This document shows, one piece after another, positions 1 through 7,335 of a stretch of DNA of 41,019 nt. The notes under the pieces are model-generated. The model made no database searches. It saw nothing but the letters and a program-made list of their open reading frames with translations, and had not been told where the DNA came from. Origin of the DNA: Curtobacterium sp. Leaf261 (GTDB lineage: Bacteria > Actinomycetota > Actinomycetes > Actinomycetales > Microbacteriaceae); NCBI RefSeq assembly GCF_001422205.1, contig NZ_LMMJ01000005.1, positions 1 to 41,019 on the forward strand, read 5' to 3'. Every line of letters starts with the position of its first letter. The stretch's first letter is position 1. A program made the position numbers and the translations under genes.

Positions 1-147
1 TGACCGCATCGTCGAGACCGTGGGGCCAGCAATACAATCCGTCCTCACTCCGCCCAGCCCCGTTGTCTGATGGTTCGTTGCCTGTCTCGATAGCCGATCG
101 GTCAACGGTTCATTGCTGCCACATGATCGTTGACGTCGTCGGCGGTA
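1..147. other. Left-edge intergenic stretch
   Basis: No coding frame or RNA gene was recognised here. The only structured element is the degenerate palindromic repeat at 85-105. The stretch lies downstream of the response-regulator stop codon. Confidence 0.4.
85..105. repeat. Host palindromic repeat, copy A (degenerate)
   Basis: The core CGATAGCCGATCGGTC matches the family best seen at 38357-38380 (CCCGATAGCCGA then TCGGCTACCGGG). The right arm has diverged. It lies about 45 bases past the response-regulator stop, consistent with a 3'-end element of the operon. Confidence 0.5.
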
Positions 148-801
148 CTAGATGAGTCCGGACTCGTAGGCCGTGATGACGATCTGCACTCGGTCGCGCA
201 GGTCTAGTTTGGCCAGCACCCGGCCCACATGGGTCTTCACCGTCGACTCACTGAGGGCCAACTTCTCGGCGATCTCGGGGTTGCTGAGCCCACGCGCCAC
301 GGCGATGAAGACCTCGCGTTCTCGGTCCGTGAGGGCGTCGAACGTCGGGGGCGTGCCCGCCCCGCCCCGCGGGAGGTGCGCGATGGCGAGCTCGAGCACG
401 GCCCGCGTCGCGCGTGGCGACACCACGGCGTCCCCGGCGGCGACGGCCCGGATGGCACCCAGGAGCTCAGCCCGGGGCGCGGTCTTCACCAGGAACCCGC
501 TCGCCCCGGCGCGCAGCCCTCCGAAGGCGTACTCGTCGAGGTCGAAAGTCGTGAGGATCAGTACCCGGCTCGGCGGATGCTGCCGCACGATCCGCCGCGT
601 CGCCTCGATGCCGTCCGTCCCGGGCATGCGGACATCCATCACCACGACGTCCGGCGCGAGCTCCCCGGTGAGGTGGATCGCCTCATCGCCCGATGACGCT
701 TCACCGGCGACGACGAGATCGTCGGTCGAGTCGATCATCATCGCGAGCCCGCGGCGAACGAGCTCCTGATCGTCGACCAGCAGCACCGAGATCGCGGTCA
801 C
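148..801 (-). CDS. LuxR/NarL-type response regulator
   Basis: A 217-residue two-component response regulator, predicted to be phosphorylated by the adjacent kinase and to bind DNA. The receiver domain (about 4-120) has the acidic pair in VDDQE, the phospho-acceptor Asp56 in [10 protein letters not shown], and the conserved Thr and Lys in LILTTFD and FLVKTAP. A GerE/LuxR helix-turn-helix follows at about 155-215 (LTDREREV, then [12 protein letters not shown]). The start is GTG at 801, whose GTGA overlaps the kinase stop, so the two genes are translationally coupled. Any longer upstream reading in this frame is a shadow of the kinase gene. The family includes DesR and LiaR-like regulators; the regulon cannot be told from sequence. 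Confidence 0.93.
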   Translation of the reverse strand: MTAISVLLVDDQELVRRGLAMMIDSTDDLVVAGEASSGDEAIHLTGELAPDVVVMDVRMPGTDGIEATRRIVRQHPPSRVLILTTFDLDEYAFGGLRAGASGFLVKTAPRAELLGAIRAVAAGDAVVSPRATRAVLELAIAHLPRGGAGTPPTFDALTDREREVFIAVARGLSNPEIAEKLALSESTVKTHVGRVLAKLDLRDRVQIVITAYESGLI

Positions 802-2057
802 AGTCGTTCCTCCTCGACATCTGGCAGCACGGCGGCCACCCGCCACCCGCCGCCGAGTTGCGGACCTGCCTCGACCGAGCCGCCGTAGAGCCGAGCGCGC
901 TCGCGCATGCCGACGAGGCCGCGGCACGAGCCTGACGGCGTCCCTCCCTCGGCCACTCCACGACCGTCGTCGGTGACCACGACCGAAACCGGCGGCCCGT
1001 ACGCGATGGCGACCCGCGCCTCCTCCGGTCGGTCCGCGTAGCGGAGCGCGTTCGTGAGGGCTTCCTGCACGATGCGGTAGACAGCGGTCTGCACTCCCTC
1101 GGACCGCGGCGCGGTGCCGGACGCCTCGAGCGTGACCGGCAGCCCGGCCGAGCGGTACGACTCCACGAGGGCGGGGAGGCCGGCGACGGTGGGGGCGGGG
1201 CCGAGGTCGGTCGTCGACTCGTCGTCGAGGGCCCCGAGCAGCCGCCGCATGTCGGTCAGTGAGCGGCGGCCGACGTCGACGATGTCGCCGAGGGCGGCCC
1301 GTGACCGCGCCGGGTCCTTCTCGGCCAGCGCGTCCGCGCCGTCCGCCAGCGAGACCATCACCGAGATGCCGTGGGCGACGATGTCGTGCATCTCCCGGGT
1401 GATGCGGGCGCGCTCGGCGGCGGTCGCGAGACGCTCTCGCTGGTCCCGTTCGCGCTCGAGTCGCTCGGCCCGGTCGATCAGAGCCGCGACCCAGCGACGG
1501 CGACCGCCGACGGCGACGCCGATCAGCACAGCGACGAGGGTCACGAGGACGAAGACGGGACTCACGAGCCTCACGTCGCCGGCGCCGGCGCCGGAACGAG
1601 CGAGCGCGGCAGCTGGGACGACGGCGGCGCCCACGAGGACCGTGACGCCGAACCCGAGCCAGGCGCCGCGCGACGAGCGGTGCACGGCCAGGGCATAGAG
1701 GGCCAGCGAGACGCCGCCGGGGTCGAGCCCGCCGTCGGCGAACGCCGTGACGATCGTCGTGGCCAGGACCACGCCCCAGGTCAGGGCAGGGCGCCGCCGA
1801 CGGGCGAGGAGCGCGACGGTCGCGACGACGAGGGCGATCGTCACCGCGACGTCGGCCGCGAGGGGGCGCCCGACGCCGGTCGCCAGGTACTCGCTGGCCA
1901 GGCCGAAGCCGGCGACGATGAAGTAGGCCGCGGCGACGGCGGCGTCCACGGCGCGCGGGTGGCGAGCCATCGACGCGCGGACGCGGCCGGGAGGTCGAGG
2001 GGGCGCCGAGTCGGCCGGCACGTCGGCGGGCACCTCGGCGGGGCGTCGGTCGGGCAT
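798..2057 (-). CDS. DesK-like sensor histidine kinase
   Basis: A 419-residue membrane histidine kinase. About five or six hydrophobic segments lie between residues 38 and 185, followed by a HisKA_3 dimerisation domain with phospho-acceptor His224 in [11 protein letters not shown]. The ATPase domain has an N box ([13 protein letters not shown]), a G1 box (DDGRGV) and a G2 box (GLVGMRERA). This is the standard partner of NarL-type regulators, and it overlaps the regulator gene by 4 bases. It starts 9 bases after the DUF998 gene, giving a three-gene operon. No extracellular sensor domain is visible, so a membrane or envelope signal is likely (inference from the DesK/LiaS-like layout). Confidence 0.92.
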   Translation of the reverse strand: MPDRRPAEVPADVPADSAPPRPPGRVRASMARHPRAVDAAVAAAYFIVAGFGLASEYLATGVGRPLAADVAVTIALVVATVALLARRRRPALTWGVVLATTIVTAFADGGLDPGGVSLALYALAVHRSSRGAWLGFGVTVLVGAAVVPAAALARSGAGAGDVRLVSPVFVLVTLVAVLIGVAVGGRRRWVAALIDRAERLERERDQRERLATAAERARITREMHDIVAHGISVMVSLADGADALAEKDPARSRAALGDIVDVGRRSLTDMRRLLGALDDESTTDLGPAPTVAGLPALVESYRSAGLPVTLEASGTAPRSEGVQTAVYRIVQEALTNALRYADRPEEARVAIAYGPPVSVVVTDDGRGVAEGGTPSGSCRGLVGMRERARLYGGSVEAGPQLGGGWRVAAVLPDVEEERL

Positions 2058-2066
2058 TCTCCGACC

Positions 2067-2768
2067 CTACGCAGACGTGTCGGCCGTCGTGCGCCGACGC
2101 CGGACGGGCGCTCCTGCTCCGGCCCATCGTCCCGCCTCGAACGCCGAGGTCGCGCCGAAGACCATGAGCCACGAGATCGCGATCGACGTCGCGATCAGCT
2201 CGAGCCAGCCGCCGACATCCGTCGCCACGCCCGCGACGGACAGGAGACCACCGGTCGCGGCGATCCCTGCGACCGCAACGCCGCAGACGGACGAGAGGAG
2301 GCGCAGCGCACGGCGTCCCGACGCGCACGCCGCCTGCAGCATCGCCACGCACGCCGCACCGAACCCGACCACGGCCGCGGACGTGTGCACGGCGTCCTGC
2401 ACGGTCGCCGCAGAACCCACCGGCAGGGGGCACCCTGCGGTGCACGGCACCTGCGAGGCCACGAGGAACAGAACAGACGCTGCCCCGATCGAGGTGGAGA
2501 CCGACCAGGCCCGGAGCGCGGGAAGTGATGACCGGATGCCCCGCCCGGCCCACGCCACGCACGCGCCAGCGGCGACGACGAGCAGCAGGGCCACCTCGAA
2601 CAGAGCCGCTGTGGGCTCGCCGTCGGCACCGAGCTCGCTGACGTAGACGGGCCGGTCGACGCGACTGCGGGCGAACCAGATGAGAGCGATGCCGAGCGCC
2701 GCAGCCCAGCAGCCGGTCAGAGCGAGAGAACGACGCAGCGGGTCGGTGCTTCGGGGGCTCGGGGTCAT
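2067..2768 (-). CDS. DUF998-like integral membrane protein
   Basis: A 233-residue protein with about six hydrophobic segments and a short basic C terminus. The loop after the first segment reads [14 protein letters not shown], the type of motif seen in DUF998 proteins. The loop with PCTAGCPLP carries two cysteines and could form an extracytoplasmic disulfide. It is the first gene of the operon with the kinase and regulator, 9 bases upstream of the kinase. I infer an accessory or sensed membrane partner of the kinase, but family biochemistry is unknown. The family assignment rests on recognition of the motif and layout, not on a search. Confidence 0.7.
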   Translation of the reverse strand: MTPSPRSTDPLRRSLALTGCWAAALGIALIWFARSRVDRPVYVSELGADGEPTAALFEVALLLVVAAGACVAWAGRGIRSSLPALRAWSVSTSIGAASVLFLVASQVPCTAGCPLPVGSAATVQDAVHTSAAVVGFGAACVAMLQAACASGRRALRLLSSVCGVAVAGIAATGGLLSVAGVATDVGGWLELIATSIAISWLMVFGATSAFEAGRWAGAGAPVRRRRTTADTSA

Positions 2769-2811
2769 GTTCCGACGCTAGGAAGGCACCTCATGCGCCC
2801 GCGTCGGATCG

Positions 2812-2849
2812 TCGTACCGACATGCGAGCCGAGTGGTACCGCGGTACGA
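2812..2849. promoter_or_regulatory. Inverted repeats upstream of the DUF998-kinase operon
   Basis: A perfect 12-bp palindrome GTACCGCGGTAC sits at 2836-2847. Wider arms TCGTACC (2812-2818) and GGTACGA (2843-2849) are also inverted. The site is 44-81 bases upstream of the first start codon of the operon, as expected for an autoregulatory operator of the response regulator. Binding is inferred from position only. Confidence 0.45.
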
Positions 2850-2914
2850 CAGGCATGCCGTGGCACCCATCGGTCATCACGGCGCTCACGGCTGTGGGGT
2901 CTGTCTAGAAGATG

Positions 2915-3484
2915 TCAGGCGGGCATTGTTCCGGTGGTGCGGAGCGCGATGAGGGGGTTGTCGGTGCGCCAGTAGTCGTCGATGAGGCGGTCCTTGATGA
3001 GTGCTTCACGCTTCCGGGCGATCTCGCCGAGGAACTCGGCGTCCTGGAAGAACACGCGCTTGCGGATGACCTTGCCGTCCTCGAGGTCGACGAGTTCGAT
3101 GACGGTCATCGACCACGGGGTGCCCTCGGTGTCTTCGCCGTGGTTGACGCCGATGCAGATGACGCGTCCGGGGCCATCGGCGATGTTCTCGTCCTGGGTG
3201 TGGTCACGGTGGGTGAAGCCACACAGTTCGTGCATGCGGTGTCGGCCGATGGCGATGTCGTCGGGACCGCGGAAGGTCCCGCCGACCGGGGCGGGGAGGT
3301 TGATCTCGACCTCTCGTTCGTTTTCGAAGAAGTCTTGGACGCGGGCGAGGTCGTCGGGGCTGAAGCCGCCGTTCTGCTCGGCGCGGGTCATCGCGCCGTA
3401 GAAGCCGGCGACGACGTCGCGGTCGCGGGCTGCGAGTTCGGTGTTCGTGGTCATGTTCATGTTCATGTTCATGTTCATGTTCAT
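2915..3484 (-). CDS. SnoaL/NTF2-like protein with a repeat-encoded N terminus
   Basis: A 189-residue small alpha+beta protein of NTF2/SnoaL type, with FYGAMTRAE near the start and a polar pocket-forming region (HRDHTQDENIADGPGR, IGVNHGED, VIELVDLEDGKVI). Such proteins are enzymes or ligand binders in specialised metabolism; the substrate is unknown. The first residues are Met-Asn repeated five times, encoded by a hexanucleotide repeat. The ribosome site GAAGGAAAA is correctly spaced only from the first ATG at 3484, which decides the start. It lies 53 bases downstream of the SGNH hydrolase on the same strand, probably in the same transcript. Confidence 0.8.
   Translation of the reverse strand: MNMNMNMNMNMTTNTELAARDRDVVAGFYGAMTRAEQNGGFSPDDLARVQDFFENEREVEINLPAPVGGTFRGPDDIAIGRHRMHELCGFTHRDHTQDENIADGPGRVICIGVNHGEDTEGTPWSMTVIELVDLEDGKVIRKRVFFQDAEFLGEIARKREALIKDRLIDDYWRTDNPLIALRTTGTMPA
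3452..3484 (-). repeat. Hexanucleotide repeat over the start codon
   Basis: Five CATGTT units plus a final CAT encode Met-Asn repeated on the minus strand. Each unit adds another in-frame ATG. Length changes would alter the number of possible starts and the leader-to-start distance without a frameshift. Confidence 0.9.
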
Positions 3485-3500
3485 GATGAGTTTTCCTTCG

Positions 3501-3520
3501 TCGTGTCGTGTCGTGTCGTG
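3501..3520. repeat. Pentanucleotide tandem repeat (TCGTG)x4
   Basis: Four perfect TCGTG copies, with a partial fifth, lie between the SGNH hydrolase stop and the ribosome site of the SnoaL-like gene. Slippage here would change spacing in the mRNA but no protein sequence. Confidence 0.85.
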
Positions 3521-3537
3521 TCGCGGATGGGTGCGGT

Positions 3538-4701
3538 TCAGAGGAGCATTTGCTGCAGTGCGCTGATCGCGGTGCGGCCGAGCTGGGCCTGGCCGGCGTC
3601 GCTGGGGTGGAGGTGGTCGCCGCTGTCGTACCGGTTCTCGAGCTCCAACGGGGAGGCGGGGTTGCGGAGAGACGCGTCGAAGTCGATGCAGTTCGCACCG
3701 AGGCCGCGGATCCAGTCGTTGACGGCGGTCCGGATCTGTTCCCGCTCGTCGTCGTAGTTGTCGGAACCATTCCGGGGTCCGATGGTTGCGACGCTCGCGC
3801 CGATGCCTGCAGCGACGGCGCCGTTGAGGATCGCGTCATATCCGGCGATCAGCTCTGCCGCTGTGGGGAGTTCGTCGAGGGGTTCGAACTCGCCAGGCAG
3901 GCCGAGGTCGTTGGTGCCGAGGGCGACGATCACGTAGGCGATGCCGGAGGTGCCGAGGACGTCGACCGGGAACCGGTTCAGCCCGGCCCGGCCGTTGGAG
4001 AGGTTCGTGGTGCCGGCGTCGAGCCGGAGCCGGTTGCCGGGGATGCCCCGATTGACGATCGAGATGCTGGAATCGGCTGGGAGGAGGCTCGCAGCTGCCT
4101 CGGGCCAGCCCATCGCGGTGATGGAGTCACCCAGGCACACGACGACGGCGCGCGGTGTGGCGGATGCGACGTCGACGCTGCGGAGGAACGGGCCACTCTC
4201 GTGCACGGAGATCTGCGCGTCATCCGGCATCGGGAACGGTGGCGCGGTGACGGCTGGGAAGTCAGTCGCGCCGACGTGATCGCCGCGCTCGGACATATCG
4301 CAGGTGAACTCGCTGCAGCTGCCGTAGAGCGGCGGAAACGCCGTCCTTTCCGGGAGATGGAAGTCGACGTTCACAACCGCGTGGTCCGGGACGTCCAGGT
4401 CGATCGCGTCTGTGAACGCCGCTTCGCCGACCGGGATGGTCACACCGTCCGCGCCGTCGAACCGGGCGAACGCCGTCCGGCCGTTCGTGGTGACCGCCGC
4501 GTGACCGATCACCAGGGGCTGATCGCCGTACTCGTTGCTGAACTCGAGGCGCACCTGCTCGCCACCGATGCCGACGCGCAGCGTCGAGCGCAGGCTGACG
4601 TCGGTGAATGTCTCACTGTCGGAGCGGACGTCGGGCAGCGCCTGCCCCCAGGTGGCTGCCCAGGCCGTCGTGTCGGAACCGAACGTGGTGCTCGTTGTCA
4701 T
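3538..4701 (-). CDS. SGNH/GDSL-family hydrolase
   Basis: A 387-residue esterase-like hydrolase. The SGNH blocks are visible: VVCLGDSIT with the nucleophile Ser, NRGIPGNRL with the oxyanion Gly, VALGTNDLG with the Asn, and SGDHLHPSDAG with the catalytic Asp and His. A beta-rich region of about 170 residues precedes the catalytic domain, as in two-domain GDSL lipases. I place the start at the ATG at 4701, preceded by AAGAAGGAG with good spacing, rather than the ATG 18 bases upstream. There is no signal peptide, so it is predicted cytoplasmic. It lies between MarR (upstream) and the SnoaL-like gene (downstream), which suggests an inducible detoxification or catabolic operon. The natural ester is unknown. 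Confidence 0.85.
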   Translation of the reverse strand: MTTSTTFGSDTTAWAATWGQALPDVRSDSETFTDVSLRSTLRVGIGGEQVRLEFSNEYGDQPLVIGHAAVTTNGRTAFARFDGADGVTIPVGEAAFTDAIDLDVPDHAVVNVDFHLPERTAFPPLYGSCSEFTCDMSERGDHVGATDFPAVTAPPFPMPDDAQISVHESGPFLRSVDVASATPRAVVVCLGDSITAMGWPEAAASLLPADSSISIVNRGIPGNRLRLDAGTTNLSNGRAGLNRFPVDVLGTSGIAYVIVALGTNDLGLPGEFEPLDELPTAAELIAGYDAILNGAVAAGIGASVATIGPRNGSDNYDDEREQIRTAVNDWIRGLGANCIDFDASLRNPASPLELENRYDSGDHLHPSDAGQAQLGRTAISALQQMLL

Positions 4702-4813
4702 GTCGTTCTCCTTCTTCATGGGTGCGCGGCGTCTCGGGACACGGAAAGTCCGTGTCGAGGGCGCGACGAGGAGCGCCGAGCCGGATAGCTGGCGTGAGAT
4801 GCGCGAGGCGTGG

Positions 4814-5257
4814 TCAGGGCTGGTAGGCCGGGAGTGCCGCGTTGACCTTGTCGAGCAACGCCTCGAGCGTGTGCTGCTCGGCCGGGGTCAACGGAGCGAA
4901 GATGCCTTCGTCGACTTCAGCCACGGCCTCATTCAAACCGGCGATGAGTGCGATGCCGGTCGCAGTGGCGTAGACGCGCTTGCTCCGTTCGTCGCCGTTC
5001 TCCGTGCGCCGTTCGACCAGGCTGCGACCTTCGAGCACCTTGAGCATCAGCGAGATGTTCGCCGGCGTCGTCTTGCTCATGTCCGCGATGTCCCGCTGCT
5101 TCGCACCCGGGACCTGCTCGAGGTACCCGATCACGACCGCCTGCTCGAAGGTCAACCCGCGGGCACGGACCCACTCCTCTGCAGCCTTCCGCTGTGCTTG
5201 CATGATCGACCGGAACAGGTCGAAGCTGCGGATGCGGGGACTGCTCGTGTCGGCCAT
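4814..5257 (-). CDS. MarR-family transcriptional regulator
   Basis: A 147-residue winged-helix repressor. The recognition helix region is KQRDIADMSKTTPANISLML, followed by the wing with ERRTENGDERSKRVYATATG, both typical of MarR. The ATG at 5257 lies only 6 bases from a good -10 box, so the mRNA is probably leaderless. It is oriented toward the SGNH hydrolase and SnoaL-like genes with a 112-base gap and likely represses them and itself. The ligand is unknown. Confidence 0.9.
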   Translation of the reverse strand: MADTSSPRIRSFDLFRSIMQAQRKAAEEWVRARGLTFEQAVVIGYLEQVPGAKQRDIADMSKTTPANISLMLKVLEGRSLVERRTENGDERSKRVYATATGIALIAGLNEAVAEVDEGIFAPLTPAEQHTLEALLDKVNAALPAYQP

Positions 5258-5260
5258 GAC

Positions 5261-5292
5261 CTCACACTAAGACGTGAGTACTAAACAGTCAA
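5261..5292 (-). promoter_or_regulatory. Leaderless marR promoter with embedded inverted repeat
   Basis: On the minus strand TTGACT (5287-5292), a 17-base spacer and TAGTGT (5264-5269) form a near-consensus vegetative promoter. Only 6 bases separate the -10 box from the ATG, so transcription should begin at or next to the start codon. CTCAC (5261-5265) and GTGAG (5274-5278) form an inverted repeat over the -10 box, a plausible MarR operator. Confidence 0.7.
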
Positions 5293-5488
5293 GTGCAAAA
5301 TGAATTCGTGAGTTGTCGGTTGGAACGGTGGCCCTGACGCTGTTCCGACAGCCGGTCGCTCCCCGGACACACCTGCGGCGTTGGGAGAGCGGATCAAGAA
5401 CGCAGGCAACGCTTAGGTTCGTCAAGTCTCAACAGACTGTCCCGCGAAATTGCCCGGAGAGGGTAGGGCTGACAGTACAGTTGCCATC

Positions 5489-6058
5489 ATGCTGATCGGA
5501 TACGCCCGCGTCTCGACCTCCGGACAAGATCTCGCGGCGCAGCGCGATGGTCTGCATGCCCTCGGCGTTGAGGATCTGAACGTGCACGTCGACCACGGCA
5601 TGTCGGGAACGTCGCGTGAACGTCCTGGCCTCCGCACCGCCCTCGCAGCGGTCCGCGCAGGTGACACTCTCGTGGTTACGAAACTCGACCGGCTTGCTCG
5701 TTCTCTCCGAGATGCAACCGACATCGCGGACGAGCTCACGAAGAAGGGCGTGGCGCTGAATCTCGGGGGAGCGGTCTACGACCCGACGGACCCCGTGGGC
5801 CGGCTCCTGTTCAACGTGCTTGGTATGGTCGCCGAGTTCGAGGCGGACCTCATCCGGGCACGAACCCGCGAGGGGATGGCGATCGCGAAGGCTGCCGGGA
5901 AGCTGCGCGGAGGCAAGCCCAAGCTCAACAAGGCGCAGGAAAAGCACCTGGTCCAGCTACACCGCGCTGGCAGTCACACCACCAGTGACCTCGCTGAGCT
6001 ATTTGGAGTGGGCCGAGCGACGGTCTATCGGGCTGTCCACCGTGCGGAACCAAAATGA
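5489..6058 (+). CDS. Small serine recombinase (resolvase/invertase type)
   Basis: A 189-residue serine recombinase. The N-terminal catalytic domain has IGYARVSTSGQD with the nucleophile Ser, then VVTKLDRLARS with the active-site Arg residues, and GMVAEFEADLIRARTREG on the E helix. The C-terminal helix-turn-helix is TTSDLAELFGVGRATVYRAV. The ATG at 5489 is used because the family begins directly at this Met; upstream codons in frame are non-homologous. It differs clearly from the two resolvases of the 31-kb transposon. No transposase accompanies it, so it may be the remnant of another small element or a solitary invertase. Confidence 0.88.
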   Translation: MLIGYARVSTSGQDLAAQRDGLHALGVEDLNVHVDHGMSGTSRERPGLRTALAAVRAGDTLVVTKLDRLARSLRDATDIADELTKKGVALNLGGAVYDPTDPVGRLLFNVLGMVAEFEADLIRARTREGMAIAKAAGKLRGGKPKLNKAQEKHLVQLHRAGSHTTSDLAELFGVGRATVYRAVHRAEPK

Positions 6059-6092
6059 AAGAGGAATCCGTCTGTCGGCTGGCACAGGACGA

Positions 6093-6281
6093 ACCGCTGC
6101 GCATGATGGCCGCTCACTGGCTGTACCCGGTCACTGGGACGGCTTTTGGGACTCCATCGCGAACGATGGAGACCGGTACGCCGCGGACGCTATGTCCGGG
6201 CAATGGGAGAATTATGGTGCACCCCCCACCTCGTCTCCCACCGTGGCAGACGCGTCGTACTTCTGCGCCTACCCAAACTGA
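6093..6281 (+). pseudogene. Possible 3' gene remnant after the recombinase
   Basis: An open frame without a convincing start ends at 6279-6281. Its tail reads HWDGFWDSIANDGDRY and then FCAYPN, which looks more protein-like than the other frames. The family is not recognised. It could be the end of a gene cut by the recombinase-bearing insertion, or simply a chance frame. Confidence 0.25.
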
Positions 6282-6292
6282 GAGTCGCTGGT

Positions 6293-6325
6293 CCTCTCGG
6301 CGTTCAGCTGCTGAACGTCGAGAGG
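6293..6325. terminator. Strong hairpin at the 3' end of the DUF2510 gene
   Basis: CCTCTCG-g-CGTTCAGC pairs with GCTGAACG-t-CGAGAGG, giving 15 pairs with one mismatch around a tiny loop. It overlaps the stop codon of the interrupted DUF2510 gene. There is no clear U run, so it may act as a bidirectional terminator or mRNA end stabiliser. Confidence 0.55.
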
Positions 6326-6472
6326 GCCACCCCGATAGGGAATGAGGCTGCGAGCAGTACGCCGATGAGCACAGCTGCCGAACGCGTGCGACTCCACCTG
6401 ACACCAGTCCAGATCAGGATTGCAATCGCTGATGGAGTGCCCACAGCGACTAACGCAGCGCAAGGCAACGCC
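6304..6472 (-). pseudogene. 3' fragment of the DUF2510 membrane-protein gene
   Basis: On the minus strand this encodes CAALVAVGTPSAIAILI, then GVLLAASFPIGVALSTFSS and a stop. The two hydrophobic segments are separated by a basic stretch (RWSRTRS). It has no start of its own. Joined to 37377-37635 after removing the transposon and one copy of GCAACGCC, it gives a continuous 140-codon frame including the stop. The fragment is therefore the C-terminal part of the gene whose DUF2510 domain lies 31 kb away. Confidence 0.9.
6465..6472. repeat. Target-site duplication, left copy (GCAACGCC)
   Basis: The 8 bases GCAACGCC directly precede the transposon end TGTGAGCAGCC and recur directly after its other end at 37377-37384. 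The frame of the host gene is restored when one copy is kept. Confidence 0.9.
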
Positions 6473-6533
6473 TGTGAGCAGCCTCACTCTGAGTCGTCGT
6501 TTTCGCTGCGATCGGTGTCCGGTCAGGTGGTGC
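6473..6533 (+). repeat. Left terminal inverted repeat
   Basis: TGTGAGCAGCCTC is followed by GTCGTCGTTTTCGCTGCGAT and GGTGTC. The reverse complement of 37316-37376 matches with five mismatches over about 60 bases, and similarity continues into the tniB 3' end. These are the expected transposase-binding ends. Confidence 0.92.
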
Positions 6534-7335
6534 CGATGACGAGGGTGCTGCGGGCGGCCTCGACGACGTCGTTGGTGATGACGTCGAGCTCGTTGATCTT
6601 CAGGACGCGTTGGATCTGAGGGAGGAGGCGCTCAAGGAGCCGGAAGTTGCCGCGGGTGATGCGTTCGACGGCGGCGATGGCTTGCGCGTCGGTGAAGTCG
6701 TCGGGGTCGAGCGTCTTGCCGAGCTTGCGCCATTGACGTTCGAGGACGAAGAGCAGCTCGTCGTGGCCGAGCGGACGGTACTGGTGGGCGAAACCGAGGC
6801 GGCTGTAGAGCTGCGGGTAATGGCTGAACTGCTTCTCGATGCCGGGCATGCCGATGAGGATCATCGCGATGCCGGTGCGGTCGTATTGGTCGCGGAGCCA
6901 CTCGATCGCGTTGCCGGTGAGGCGTTCGGACTCGTCGATGATGATCAGCTCGAGCAGGGACGGGTTGGGGCCGTGTGCGTGGTCGAAGTGGCGACCCTGG
7001 TGCAGGAGGTGTTCCTCGATGCAGCGTTCGGTGCGGAGCATGTCGTGCCGGAGGTCGTCCTGCAGGGCGCGCATCGTGGCGGAGACCTCGGGCGTGTAGA
7101 AGACGGTGCGGGCTCGGTGGGCGGCGGCGTAGATCTTCGTGTCGTCTTCGCTGCGTGCGGCCCATCTGGCGATGAACGGGCCGATGCTGTCCCAGTGGGC
7201 GTAGCGGCGTGCGGAGAGGGTTTTGCCGACGCCAGCGGGGCCGAAGCAGACGCCGATGGTGTTCTGCTTCCGGACGGCGTCGGCGAACTCCGCGAAGCGA
7301 CGGTGTTCCTTCGTGATTATGAACTGGCTCGTCAT
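6523..7335 (-). CDS. TniB-like AAA+ transposition ATPase
   Basis: A 270-residue ATPase of the TniB/TnsC/IstB group that activates the DDE transposase and helps choose target DNA. Walker A is GPAGVGKT (32-39) and Walker B is IIIDESERL (131-139). The C-terminal lid region has RITRGNFRLLERLLPQIQRV. Its length is close to that of Tn552 p271. It follows tniA with a 4-base ATGA overlap, so the two are translationally coupled. Its stop lies 50 bases inside the left transposon end, so the terminal repeat and gene end nearly coincide. A remnant of its last 36 codons is found at the right end. Confidence 0.93.
   Translation of the reverse strand: MTSQFIITKEHRRFAEFADAVRKQNTIGVCFGPAGVGKTLSARRYAHWDSIGPFIARWAARSEDDTKIYAAAHRARTVFYTPEVSATMRALQDDLRHDMLRTERCIEEHLLHQGRHFDHAHGPNPSLLELIIIDESERLTGNAIEWLRDQYDRTGIAMILIGMPGIEKQFSHYPQLYSRLGFAHQYRPLGHDELLFVLERQWRKLGKTLDPDDFTDAQAIAAVERITRGNFRLLERLLPQIQRVLKINELDVITNDVVEAARSTLVIGTT

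Noticed and set aside
148..2562. An 804-codon open frame spanning kinase and regulator
   Set aside because: Only its last 217 codons are real (the response regulator). The rest is an Arg/Gly/Ala-rich shadow of the kinase and DUF998 genes on the same strand in another frame.
3452..3520. CRISPR-like array
   Set aside because: The repeats are 5-6 bases in direct tandem with no spacers. No cas genes are present.
6055..6345. A 96-codon frame overlapping the recombinase stop
   Set aside because: Its Pro/Thr/Arg-rich sequence looks random, it crosses the hairpin at 6293-6325, and another frame looks more protein-like.
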